Assembly (NCBI GenBank): GCA_954871525.1
Contig: OX940864.1
Location: 6,752,001-6,816,000, forward strand
Reading direction: 5' to 3'
DNA: 64,000 nucleotides
Origin: Parietaria judaica
Lineage: Eukaryota; Streptophyta; Magnoliopsida; Rosales; Urticaceae
Shown here: piece by piece, positions 20,531 through 31,040 of the stretch
Layout of the letters: every line of letters begins with the position of its first letter
Numbering within the stretch: position 1 is the first letter of the stretch
The notes under the pieces: generated by a model
Told to the model about the DNA's origin: nothing
What the model saw: only the letters and a program-made list of their open reading frames with translations
The model's database searches: none
Made by a program: the position numbers and the translations under genes

Positions 20531-20535
20531 GTATT

Positions 20536-21868
20536 GGAAAGCTCGAATGACTATATACATCCAATCGATTGACCCAAAAGCTTGGAGGACTGTGAAACAC
20601 GGCTGGAGTTCTCCAATGAAGAAAAATACAGAAGGAGAATTTGTTGGAAAACCGCTCAGTGAATGGAGTACCGAAGATGAGACCGCATCCCTTGCGAATT
20701 GTCGTGCTTTAAATGCGATCGTATCTGCCGTTGACGAAGGGCAATTTAGACTCATATCTACGTGTGGTACTGCAAAACAAGTATGGGAAGCATTGCAAAA
20801 TCTCCATGAAGGAACCTCAACCGTTCGAACCTCAAAACTCAAAATGCTTGCGTCTAAATTTGAGGAACTACGTATGACCGAAGATGAAACCATTACAGAT
20901 TTTAATGGAAAGCTTCGTGAGATCTCAAATCAAGCTTTTCAACTTGGAAAAGTGTATTCTAATCTAAAATTGGTTAGAAAAACGCTCCGGTCATTACCAG
21001 AACGCTTCAGTGCCAAGGTTGCAGATATCGAAGAGGCCAAGGATATAACCACGTTGAATTTGGATGAACTCATTGGATCTCTTCAAACTTTTGAAATGAA
21101 TATGTCTCAAGCAAAAAGAAAAAAAGGAGTAGCATTCAAAAGTTCTACCAAACGTGATCACAGAGATGACGCAACCAGTGAAAATACAAGTGATGTAACC
21201 ATGGATGATATTGTTCTTCTCACTAAAAATTTTGGTAGAATGTTGAAGAAATTTAACACTCAGAGACCACCTTTCAAAGGAGGAAGAAGTGGTTCTTCAC
21301 ACAGTAACTCGAGCAGTAACCACAGATCTACGAACAACAATCATGGTCATAATGATGGTCGTACTACCGATGATAAAGTCAAAATAAGAGGAATCAATTG
21401 CCGAGAGTGTGATGGATATGGTCATATACAGTCAGAATGTGCTAACACTATCAAGAAACAGAAGACTCGATCCTATGACACTTCTTCCAGTGATAATGGC
21501 TCAGATGAAGAAGATGACGGAGGAATTATTAGCCACCATGTTGCGTTTACTGCATCACACCAGTCTCTTGATCAGAACAATTATTCAAGTGATGATTCAG
21601 ATGAAGATATTTCTGACGAAGACTTTCAAAAATCATTCGTATCTCTCTTTGATAAATGGCTATCTTTATGCAACCTGAGCAAGAACCTTAATTCTGACAA
21701 GGAAAAGTTGATTGGTGAAAAACAAGCTCTCTCACTAAATATAGAGAAACTGATGAAGAAAAATCAGACTCTAAATGACCAAGCAAAGTCCGACAAAGAG
21801 AATTTTATTTATGAAAAGCATGTCTTATCCACGGTTGTAGAAGAATTAAGACAACGGAACAAGGATCT
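20536..21868 (+). pseudogene. Remainder of gag of the outer Ty1 element
   Basis: Continues the gag begun at 15,781-15,847 after the antisense insertion. It shares with the inner gag the motifs YWKARMTIYIQS, LRSLPERFSAKV, CRECDGYGHIQSEC and the acidic linker, with scattered substitutions and a shorter linker (about 21,175). The frame is open to about 21,868, where the coiled coil is cut at ...LSDQV and LINE sequence begins. Split and truncated, so not functional. Confidence 0.9.
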
Positions 21869-22132
21869 CAGTGACCAAGTCGCGCATGGCCTTGCTCGTC
21901 TCGCGATTAAGTCTAGAGGGAATATAGTTTGGTTGGGGTCTGTCCCGCCTAGTATTGAACCTCTTGTTTTGCGTGACTCTGTTGGTACCCAGGGAGTCCC
22001 GACCCATGTTCGGGACACTTGTTTGGGTGTTGCTGCTGATAATTCGATGTGGAGTACTCTTCCCTTCAGAGTCAAACCCGTTTGGGGGACACGGAGGGTT
22101 TAATGAGGCTCATCTTTCTTTCAAAAAAAAAA
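21869..22132 (+). mobile_element. 3' end of a 5'-truncated LINE (RNase H end of ORF2 plus poly(A))
   Basis: The frame continues as AHGLARLAIKSRGNIVWLGS and PPSIEPLVLRDSV. This is the C-terminal pattern of the RNase H domain found at the end of ORF2 in many plant L1-type LINEs. Then comes a short 3' UTR (ccagggagtcccgac) and a run of A's at 22,123-22,132. 5' truncation and a poly(A) end are as expected for target-primed insertion. The sequence after the A-run does not resume gag, so a deletion followed. Confidence 0.7.
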
Positions 22133-23048
22133 GAGAAAAAGAAGCAAACGGACAACTTTATATATTTAAGTCATAATTCAATGCAAAATCACTTATAATA
22201 TTGAGTATTGACTATGGACTCAGCAATCCCAAGTGACAAAACTCATCTCTACAACATTAACGCTATCAACAAAAATAATCATCCTTGCGCGCGGACACAA
22301 AATATCTGTACACAAAAAATAATTATGATATAATCATAATGAAAAAAATAATGGATACTAAGAGTATGTCCAAAAATAAATATAAAAACTCATCAATGTA
22401 TAACTATATAAAAGTAAAAAAAGAATGTACAAACACATTTTTTATATTAAAATAAAAAATAATCAATTCCCAAAAGCTAAAAAGAAAAATGATACCTTTA
22501 AATTTTCATTCGATACTAACAAAAAATAGATATAAAAGTAGCACAAAATATTTAATCCGAGGTGAATAATAGCTTAGAGTGTTGTTATATATAATTATGA
22601 AATGAAGACACGAAGAGTTAAAATTCGTTGATTTAGGATTGGAAGAGTTTTTTTATTTATTTATTGACATGTTTCACCAATATATAGGTGTAGGGTGCTG
22701 TAATTTATTATTTAACGGTAGGTTAAATGAATATGACTTTTTGTAAAACATCGATGAGAAACTAATGCCTATTGCAGACACAAAGCGTTAAAATAGGGTA
22801 ATTAAATGGTCAAGTACATGTAAAATGATTTCAGTTCAATATAATGTGTTTTCTTCTTCTTAAACGTTAAATGTAATCTATAGATGTATTGTAACAGTTT
22901 CTTAATGACAGAAGCAATTATGAGTGGAACTTTGATTTAATAGAGTAAAAAAAAAAAATACGAAATTTAGAAAAATAAGATTCTCAATTCTCTTGTGATG
23001 ACATTCTTATTGTGTCATGTCATTTGAGATTTTCATATATATATATAT
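22133..23048. other. Intergenic AT-rich, nothing recognised
   Basis: No supported gene. The right end (about 22,980-23,048) reads on the minus strand as tatatatatatgaaaatctc...gacatgacac, loosely like the Helitron 5' end at 9712, but no matching 3' hairpin end was found. Confidence 0.5.
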
Positions 23049-24167
23049 GGAAACTTCAATAAGTATACCCCAATAGGTATATTTGAACGAAATTATTCAT
23101 GGTTTTAATAAACTTCAAAATTATGCCTCAAAAAACAGTTGCACCTGGTGCAGAAAACTGTCTAAGTCGAATAAAAATTGTCTAAAAAAACTGTTATAGC
23201 TGAAGGAGAAAACTGTCTAAGTGGAGTAAAAAATTGTCTAAAAAAAATTATTCTAGCTGAAGGAGAAAACTATCTAAGTGGAGTAAAAAAAATTCTAAAA
23301 AAATTATTCTAGCTGAAGGAGAAAACTGTCTAAGAGGAGTACAAAACTGTCCACGGTCACTATAATATTTTCAAAATTAAATAAACTTCGTAAATAAAAG
23401 TTGCCCAAAAAGGGGTTAAAAAATTGTTTCACCTGGTGCATAAAATTGTATAAGTAGAGTAAAAAATTGTCTAAACAAAATTGTTGTAGCTGAAGGAGAA
23501 AACTGTCAAAGTGGAGTAAAAAACTGTCTAGAAAAACTGTACTTTAATTTTTTATTTATCTACTCTAATTCTATAAAATTAATATGATATTATTTACTCT
23601 TGTATGATTTTTTTGTATATTTATTCATAAAGCTCTTCTTATAAATTATTATAATACTCGTTAAAGATTTAAAAGAGACAAATATGTAAAACAACAAAAT
23701 TATATAATGACAAATATATAAAATAGAGTCCACATTAAAATAAAGTAAAATTTATAAGCTCTAAATAAATAAAAGATAAATTTCATAGTATATTTTGAAG
23801 AATTTTTGTGATAAAGTTTAACTAAATTAAAGTTTTAGTAAATTCATCACAAGTTTTAGTTATTCATATATGAAACACGAGTTAGGAATTATGAAACACA
23901 AGTTACGAAAATATTGTGTGACTGTGGACAGTTTTTTTACTCCACTTAGATAGCTCCTTCAGCTACAACAGTTTTTTTTACAGTTTTTTACTCTACTTAG
24001 ATAGTTTTATGCACCATGTGCAACAGCTTTTTTTACAGTTTTTTACTCTACTTAGATAGTTTTATGCACCATGTGCAACAGTTTTTGAGACATAATATTG
24101 AAATTTATTATAACCGGGAATAATTTTGTTCAAACATACCTATTGGGGCATACTTATTGAAGTTTCC
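23049..24167. mobile_element. Foldback element with tandem-repeat arms
   Basis: Terminal inverted repeats of about 110 bp: left ggaaacttcaataagtatac..., right ...tacttattgaagtttcc. Both arms continue inward with a repeated module (ctgtctaagtggagtaaaaaa...gctgaaggagaaaa). It occurs four to five times in the left arm and about three times, inverted, in the right arm. The centre is AT-rich and there is no ORF. Flanks are TA repeats, so no target duplication could be fixed. Looks like a Mutator-type or foldback MITE; class not proven. Confidence 0.75.
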
Positions 24168-24249
24168 CTATCTATATATGTGTGTCACTTCCATTCGATC
24201 ACATGTGAATATGAGTGTGAGACATGGTACATTGAGCAAACATTAATGT

Positions 24250-24258
<9 letters not shown>

Positions 24259-24288
<30 letters not shown>
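24259..24288. repeat. (AT)n microsatellite
   Basis: About 15 AT units, preceded by a short CA run and followed by catacacac, just upstream of the YABBY exon. Confidence 0.9.
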
Positions 24289-24292
<4 letters not shown>

Positions 24293-24343
24293 CACACCTG
24301 TAGATGAGCGTGATGAAAAATATGAAATTGAAACTGCACGCAG

Positions 24344-26185
24344 GGACGAGATCCAACGGATCAAAGCTGGAAATCCTGACATAAGCCACAGAGAGGCTTT
24401 TAGCGCTGCTGCAAAACGTGAGACCCTTCTCTCTCTTGACCTAGGGTTCCATAATCACCATTTAATACATTTAGATCGGATATGGTATACTTATAAAAAT
24501 CAATATTACACACACACTACATATATGCATGTATATACGTATATGCAATCTTTTGGAGATCAATTTTATATAGACACTAACACACTACAAAAGAATATAT
24601 ATATATATATATATAAAAATATATATATATAGAAATCAATATTATATACACAGTGTACACACATACTACATATATGTATGTATATATACTTATATGCAGT
24701 GAGCGTAACTCTATTTTTCAACTATAACATCTCTAGATTACTATCGAATGAGATGATGATAGAGACATGAGAGCTACCTTCTTTGTCTCTCTCTATTTCG
24801 ACACAAAAATCTCGAAACAACCAGAAACATAAAATCTCTAATAGTAGATTTCAAACTAAGGCAAGCTTATCACAACTTACAATACTTAAATCTAATCCTT
24901 TAATCTCAATATATATAATCTATGTAGTTTATATGATAATTTCCTTGGATTAATAAAATCAATTGTTGTCCGAAATCATCATTGTTTAAGTATCACGAGA
25001 TTCCACTTAAAACATTATGAGTGGAGTAACTAACTCGTGACATTTGAAACACTTGCTAAATCCTTATCTTTTTCACGAAACGCCTCTTCAAAATAGTGTT
25101 TCTTTTTCGCTCGCTCATCTTGGACCAGTGCTCATTTGAGATGAATTGAGTGTATCATGTGTGAAGTTCCACCTTATATACTAATCGGCTATAGTATTCT
25201 GTGATTTTACTAATACTCGTTCACTAATTAGAATACTCACCCATCTTACACTATTGTTCATCATACTATGTTAAGTATCATTGAGATCCGTCTTAAAATG
25301 GATTGGCTAGAAGAGGAGTATATATATCTTGTGACATCATCAACACGTGTTCATAATTAGAGTACTAGACTGTACTTGTAATCACATTATCAATAGCTTA
25401 TGAGATGATTTCGGATATAATTTCTAATCACTATCAATTCTTGATTTTGTGTTGTATTAAGGGTTAATTAATTTTGTAAATGTCTAAATCAAAACGCTAT
25501 TATTTTATTCTTATTGCAGTGGGCACATTTTCCTCACATCCACCTTGGATTAATGCCCGGCCAACCTGCCGTCAAAAAAGCTAATATACGCCAGGTACTT
25601 TATCAATCAACTACTAAATTTTAAGATTCATGTATTTTTTTTAATCACTACCATATATTTACAAACTATATATTATAATGTGACCGTTTTTTAGAGATTT
25701 ATGTCCTCCCAAAGAGACCATTCTACATAATCGTGTTGTGTTGTGTCTTAGTCGTTTTAAACTCCTTAAATCCACAATCATTTCATTTTTATTAATTATA
25801 TTTGAATACGAGAATCAAAATTGTTTAATCATAATACACATATTCGTTTTGATCAAGCATTAATCCGATAAAGTCAAGGCAAACACATTTACTTCAAAGT
25901 GTGTAACTTTATTGCGTCCTTTTTAGTGTCATAAATTGTCTTCCCCTAATATATGGTAATTTCATCCCAATATATACATAAGGGTAATATATGCATGATC
26001 GATCAATTTCTTCAAAATCATGAAATTACTATAATCATTTTTGTCTTAATTTTCTTCTCTTATTTGGTCAAGGAAAATAAATGAGTGATCACTGGGTTAA
26101 TTAATTTGTGCAGGACACAGACACCATGCTCTCAAAAGATGGTTTCTTCAATACTCCCGCAACCTTTGGAGTCTCTCCCTACTAA
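24344..26185 (+). pseudogene. Last three exons of a FIL/YAB3-type YABBY transcription factor gene
   Basis: YABBY proteins set abaxial fate in leaves and flowers. Exon 24,344-24,417 (acceptor gcacgcag) codes [20 protein letters not shown] and AAAK, the start of the HMG-like YABBY domain. Exon 25,520-25,594 codes WAHFPHIHLGLMPGQPAVKK. Exon 26,114-26,185 ends GVSPY-stop, the C-terminus typical of the FIL/YAB3 clade. Splice sites are canonical. The first exon is 74 nt where 76 would keep the frame: the last codons are GCA AAA C instead of ending in a Lys-Asn pair, so two A's seem lost and the frame breaks. The zinc-finger exons are not found upstream, where transposons lie. Either a 5'-truncated pseudogene or, less likely, exons far to the left. 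Confidence 0.8.
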
Positions 26186-27247
26186 TCATGTTTAAGGGTT
26201 AATTTAAGCTCTTCTTATTTAGTTTAATGACTGCTTTCTTTTAACTTGCAATATAAATATGAGGGACCTCAACAATTGCAAGCTTCTGAGAGAACTTCTA
26301 GGTTCAACTCTGAGTACGTTTATGTTTCTTTTTATGTTATGATATATAAGGACCTTTTTCATATCAAACTACATATATATATATATATATATTAGCATGT
26401 TAATTAGTGAGTATAAGCTAACCATTAGAATATATATTTGCATCTTAGAAATTGAAAATGGTTTACATTTACCGAAACATTTTGTACATTTTTTACCAGC
26501 CTTTTCCGGAACATTTCACTCATAATGGTGGTAAAAGTTGTCACATGTTTGATTGTTGTAACTTGGCATAAAAATTCTTATCCCAAGTTTTTTTATCCAT
26601 AACCTTCTATCGGCGTTTTCCATAAACCGTGCCGGAAGAAGTCTTTGAGCTTAGTCGACATACTTTTATTAGCACGTGTGGTGAAACGCGTGGATAAATA
26701 AGGTACTGCTGCCGTTAAAACGTGCCAAAAAAAAAAGTTTTTTCAAGCAAAATTTCTATGCCGGCTACGCAAAATACTGTTCTTTTGCCGGTGTAATTCA
26801 TGAATTGCGCAGGTAAAGGGTGAAACAAGACCGGAAACCAGAATTTTAAGAAACCGGGAAGGGAAGCTGCTTATTCATAACTTGTAAGCACTGCTTTGAC
26901 TGAAAATTAGTCTCAGAGACTTCTTAAAAACCAGTCTCAAAACTGTCTTGAAAATATTTACTCTTTTTTTTTTTTTTACCATAATTAATACAACAAGGAT
27001 TATATCTAAAGATGGCACCACCAATCTCCAACCAAGTTGAAATAAGTTTTAACATACGAAACGTGTGTATTGGGATCTTCCACACCTGTTTTCAGTCCAA
27101 TAAATGACCAAAATATGGGCTAAAAAATAAGCTTCTTTTGTGATGAGGGTTGGAGGGATGTCACAAGAGAAATTACGACTTGGTTATGTAAGAAGATAGA
27201 TTTAAGGTACCCCTTTGCAATTATCTTTAAGCTCAAGTCATTGAACT
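26186..27247. other. Intergenic, YABBY 3' flank
   Basis: No gene. It holds a (TA)n run near 26,373-26,394 and a poly(T) at about 26,965-26,980. 26,480-26,870 has several ccggaa/gccgg words that may be old transposon sequence, but no ends were found. Confidence 0.5.
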
Positions 27248-27255
27248 CCAATTAC

Positions 27256-27925
27256 TAGGGCTGCAGCTGGTCGGTTAACCTGTTTATTTTTCACTATTTG
27301 GTATCCTTAACCTTATTCCGGCTAGTTATGTTTTAATAACCTTAACCTGTTTTTGAAACCGGTTAACCAGAAACCGGTTAACCTAATTAGCGGTTATTAA
27401 AATCTAATTAACCTGTTTAATAACCTTAACCTGTTTTTTTGTTAAAAAAATATAGCATTCAACAGAGTTTATCGCAACGATTAAACATATCGGTCCAAAT
27501 GAACAATAATAATAAAACTTGAATAAATAATATGAAGCATAACAATAATAGATAATGAACAAGATCAAGCAGAGAACGATAAAACAACTGAAGAAGATTA
27601 GGCGAGAAAAAAATGAGAGAAGTCGAGGAGGAGGAAAGAAGAAAGGGTAGGCGAGAAAAAGAAGGAGAAAGAAGTCGAAGAGGTTTCTACTTAATTTAAT
27701 TTTAAAATACTTAAATAAAAAAATTAATATTAAAACCGGTTAGAAAAAACCGGTTACTAAAATAACCTGTTTTGAAAAATAAATAACCTGTAACCTTATC
27801 CTGTTTGAAACCGGATACGGTTAACCTTAACCTGTTTTCAAAATAATTCGGTTACGGTTATTTTAAACCGAATAATTTTTTGTTACGGTTTTAAAATTCG
27901 GTTACGGTTATTTTGCACACCCCTA
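27256..27925. mobile_element. Non-autonomous hAT element (670 bp)
   Basis: Flanked by a perfect 8-bp duplication ccaattac (27,248-27,255 and 27,926-27,933). Ends are TAGGGCTGCAG... and ...TTGCACACCCCTA, i.e. imperfect hAT-type terminal repeats. Subterminal zones are packed with ggttaacc/aaccggtt/cggttacgg words, as in Ac-like elements that bind transposase there. No ORF. Confidence 0.92.
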
Positions 27926-27933
27926 CCAATTAC

Positions 27934-29428
27934 ACTTGAGCCCAATATTTTATTGGACTCAACTTTTAATTCTTCTTCTTTTTTTTTTGGATTATCTATT
28001 TGTGTCGTTATTATTTACAAACATTATAATGAAAATATTCAAGTCGTATGTAGACTCCATTCTAACCCTATAAAAAAAATGTATTTTTATCACCAACATT
28101 AACTGTTTAATAAAATAATTTAAGTACTAACTGAAAGATGACAATAAAAAATAAAATAAAAAGTATTTATCGGTTATATATGCTAAGTTAAATAGCTATT
28201 ATCCTGTATTATTTTGTCTCAATTTATCGTTTTAACTTAATAATTTGCATCAGTTTGTTCAGAAATTCTCGTTATTATTTTACCCCTAACAAATTAATTT
28301 GTAACAATTTACTCGTGATAAAAACTTTATCAATTTTGACAAACAAGAAAGTCAACCAACAACTAATGAAAAGAATTAATATTGACTTGTAAGCAAACTA
28401 CCCAAAACTTACCAAGATAGGAACTTTTTCAAAAGCTAAATGGGCATGAGAAAAAACAAAATTAAAAGAAGAGAAAATAAACACTTATATATACATAGCA
28501 TACCACATTGGACAAGCCAATAAACCATCCCATCACATCATTGATTAAATATCATAATTGACCAAAATATGCATCATGATTAAAATTAAGCCATGATGAT
28601 GATGATGGTGGTGGTAATAGTGATACATATAACTTCCGTTGCCACGTTGGTGTTAAATATTCTGGTATTAGGCCTAAATACAGCCGTGACTCCTGCTTCG
28701 CAACAGCCACGGCCACGGAATTCAGTTCAGTTCATGGCCCGTGGCCAGCAGATTCCCCTCTGTTTCCTTTATCTTTACAAACAGATTTAACGAGGTTTTT
28801 ACTATAAGGAACTTATGGCAGCCCGCGAACTCTCGTGGCTGCCACGGCCACGAGATCCGGTAACCGCACCAAACAGGCCAGCTTTGGCCAATCATGGAGG
28901 CTCTATCAGATTTTAGTGGGGAGTCAAATAAGTTGAGTGATTCTTTCAACAACAAAAAATAATAATAAGTTGAGTGAACTATCTTTATGAGTGTTCATGA
29001 TATGATACCATTAGTAAAGTGGTCCATTATCAATACATAATAGAATATTATTATAAGGAATTAAAAATTCATCTCAAATAAAAAATTAGCAAGTTCAGTA
29101 AAAAAAACAAAAAAAGTGGCATGATCAAAATTTAGAGCAAATCAACATATGTAAAATATAACTAAATCTAAGAATGTTTGTACAGAAGTCAAAGCAGTAT
29201 TGTAATTGGTCAATGAAAAATGATATGAGATGCACAATTTGGATATGTATTTTGCGTTAGAAAGCGAACAAAAAAAATTACTCTATACAGTTTCAGCTCA
29301 AACAAAATCAAATTCACAAACCAGAGACCTATATGTATATATAATTTATACTACAAGAAGGAGGATATCTTTATATTTGCATTCAATCTCACCGGTGTCG
29401 TCGAGTCAATGAGAATCGAGATTACAGC
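27934..29428. other. Intergenic, downstream of the DUF641 gene
   Basis: No coding exon supported. 28,670-28,890 has an inverted pair of ccacggccacg words and ends in gcaccaaacaggcc, reminiscent of PIF/Harbinger MITE ends, but no 3-bp duplication was seen. Confidence 0.5.
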
Positions 29429-30847
29429 TTACGGTTGCTCTGCGCGTTGCGATCCCGTTAAGTAAACCTGCGACTGAATGACCGTTCTTCCAACCCTGAA
29501 GCCTGGGACAACCGTGAAACCTACTTTGGCCCTCGATTTACTAGGCACCGAGAATCTCCTCGTGACATCCTCCATGAAAATGGCTGAAAAATCGACGCCT
29601 CGTTCCACTTGGAAGATCTCAACTACGGGGTCGAACGAGAAGGCCAGCTTGTGGAGCGTCCATATCGAGCTCGCCATGTTTACGTAAGCCTCGTAGAACG
29701 CGCTCAACGACTTCCACATGCTCAATACGACCTCTTTGCGATCCATATTGCTGAACATCGAAGATTCCATTGTCGGGTGGATGATCTCCTGGTACTTCCC
29801 TTCGCAAAATCGCGAGAATTCGCAGGTTGGGTCGCTGCTGAGCAATTCCATTGCGTTGCTCGATACGTGTTCGAGCAATTGCCTCAACGAAGAACTCCTC
29901 CAATCGCAATCCAAGACGTGCCCGTTAGAGAACTCTCCATTACCCTCACACAATCCATAGGTTTTCGTATCGAAATTCCTAAACATTCCAAGGCAAACGT
30001 ACGACAAGAACGCATACTGATTATGCGATTTCTTATTGTAATCGACGTTCGGGTGAACCGAATTCGCAGCCAAATCCAAATCCCACCCAACTCCTCTCAT
30101 CAACTCTATCAAAATCTTAGTGAATTTATGTGTGAACCTACAGGCGTCGTTGAGAACCGAATCGAAAACCCTAATCGAAAGCAAAACGTCGCGAGACGGG
30201 TTCGAATTGTTACCGTTCAACCGCTTCGAAAGCTTCGAATTGGATCTCTGAATCTCCTCCAACCTCTTACGCAGCGCCGAAACCTCGCCGTCTTTCCGAT
30301 CCATCTCCTCCTGTAACTTGTCCGCGACGGTGCCGAGGCACCGGAGCTTGCTCTGGTTCTCTTCCACCTGAGCTTCCAAACACGACCCAACGGAGACACC
30401 CGAATCGTTAAATTCCGTATCTCTACAGCAAAACTCGGAGTAAACCTTCTTAATCTCGGAGAGCCTCTGGAGCTGCGAGACCAGAGCTCGATCGGCGGAT
30501 TCAATGGCCTCTCCGGCGAAAGGCACATGAGCCGTCTGCAGCTGAAGGTACGAAGCTTCAAACTTGGAGACGGAGGCGAAAATGGAGGAGACTAGGGTTT
30601 GGGCCAGGCGGAAATCGACGGGTCTGATCTTCGCCGGCGGCTCCAATGGCGGCTCGACAAAATTGTCGGGCTTGATGACGACGACCTTCTGGTCGGTGAT
30701 GACTTCCTCGGCGGAGTCGAGGAGGGAGAAGCCGTCGGCGTCGTCCTCGGCGAAGAACTCGACGGTCTTGGCCTTGAAAGCGAGGGCGAATTTCTGGAAC
30801 ATCTCGGAGATTTGCGGGGGCTTGGAGGAACCATCGATCTCCGGCAT
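29429..30847 (-). CDS. DUF641 / GIL1-IRKI-like protein, single exon, intact (472 aa)
   Basis: Plant-specific family that includes GRAVITROPIC IN THE LIGHT 1 and IRK-interacting protein, linked to phytochrome-dependent growth orientation and receptor-kinase partners; biochemical role unclear. I start at ATG 30,847 (MPEIDGSSKPPQISEMFQKF); the frame is open 15 codons further upstream, but only to a GTG. The N-terminal DUF641 block, about residues 75-200, has RPVDFRLAQTLVSSIF, SYLQLQTAHVPF and DRALVSQLQRLSEIKK. A coiled coil (about 190-235) has KLQEEMDRKDGEVSALRKRL. The C-terminal conserved block is about 245-460: VFDSVLNDACRFTHKFTKIL, CEGKYQEIIHPTMESSMF, VEIFQVERGVDFSAIFMEDV. Full length, no lesions; GC content well above the surroundings. 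Confidence 0.92.
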   Translation of the reverse strand: MPEIDGSSKPPQISEMFQKFALAFKAKTVEFFAEDDADGFSLLDSAEEVITDQKVVVIKPDNFVEPPLEPPAKIRPVDFRLAQTLVSSIFASVSKFEASYLQLQTAHVPFAGEAIESADRALVSQLQRLSEIKKVYSEFCCRDTEFNDSGVSVGSCLEAQVEENQSKLRCLGTVADKLQEEMDRKDGEVSALRKRLEEIQRSNSKLSKRLNGNNSNPSRDVLLSIRVFDSVLNDACRFTHKFTKILIELMRGVGWDLDLAANSVHPNVDYNKKSHNQYAFLSYVCLGMFRNFDTKTYGLCEGNGEFSNGHVLDCDWRSSSLRQLLEHVSSNAMELLSSDPTCEFSRFCEGKYQEIIHPTMESSMFSNMDRKEVVLSMWKSLSAFYEAYVNMASSIWTLHKLAFSFDPVVEIFQVERGVDFSAIFMEDVTRRFSVPSKSRAKVGFTVVPGFRVGRTVIQSQVYLTGSQRAEQP

Positions 30848-31040
30848 GGTTGGGAAAGCGAAGGAATGTTGGTTGTTCGCTTTCCAAGCCACACGAGAAT
30901 TCGCAGAGAAAAGAGAATTCTTGGGGTTTACTTCTTCTGAATGCGACTGTGCGAGGAGAGAGAGAGAGAGAGCTCTGGCTGTCTGGGAAGGAAGGAGGAA
31001 AGGTATATGTGATGTGAGTATTTTATTTGTTAATTATAAT
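30848..31040 (-). promoter_or_regulatory. Probable 5' UTR/promoter of the DUF641 gene with (CT)n tract
   Basis: On the minus strand a CT run (plus agagagagagagagagc, 30,957-30,972) lies about 110 nt before the ATG, a common feature of plant 5' leaders. No clear TATA box. Confidence 0.45.

Larger units (their letters stand above)
14904..21868 (+). mobile_element. Sirevirus-like Ty1/Copia element, 3'-truncated, host of an antisense copy
   Basis: 5' LTR (14,904-15,698), primer site (15,701-15,712) and gag start (ATG 15,781) are on the plus strand. Gag stops at 15,847, where a complete antisense copy (15,848-20,530) has inserted, and resumes after the duplicated gtatt at 20,536. Gag runs to about 21,868, where it joins a LINE tail. 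No pol, polypurine tract or 3' LTR remains, so the element is dead. The LTR differs at several sites from those of the inserted copy. Confidence 0.9.

Noticed and set aside
24588..24602. cactacaaaagaata resembling a CACTA transposon end
   Set aside because: No inverted partner and no 3-bp duplication; next to low-complexity AT sequence.
28670..28895. Possible PIF/Harbinger MITE ending gcaccaaacaggcc
   Set aside because: The left end does not mirror it well and the expected TTA/TAA duplication is absent.
30848..30892. Fifteen extra N-terminal codons of the DUF641 frame
   Set aside because: They begin at GTG; the first ATG at 30,847 matches the usual family start.
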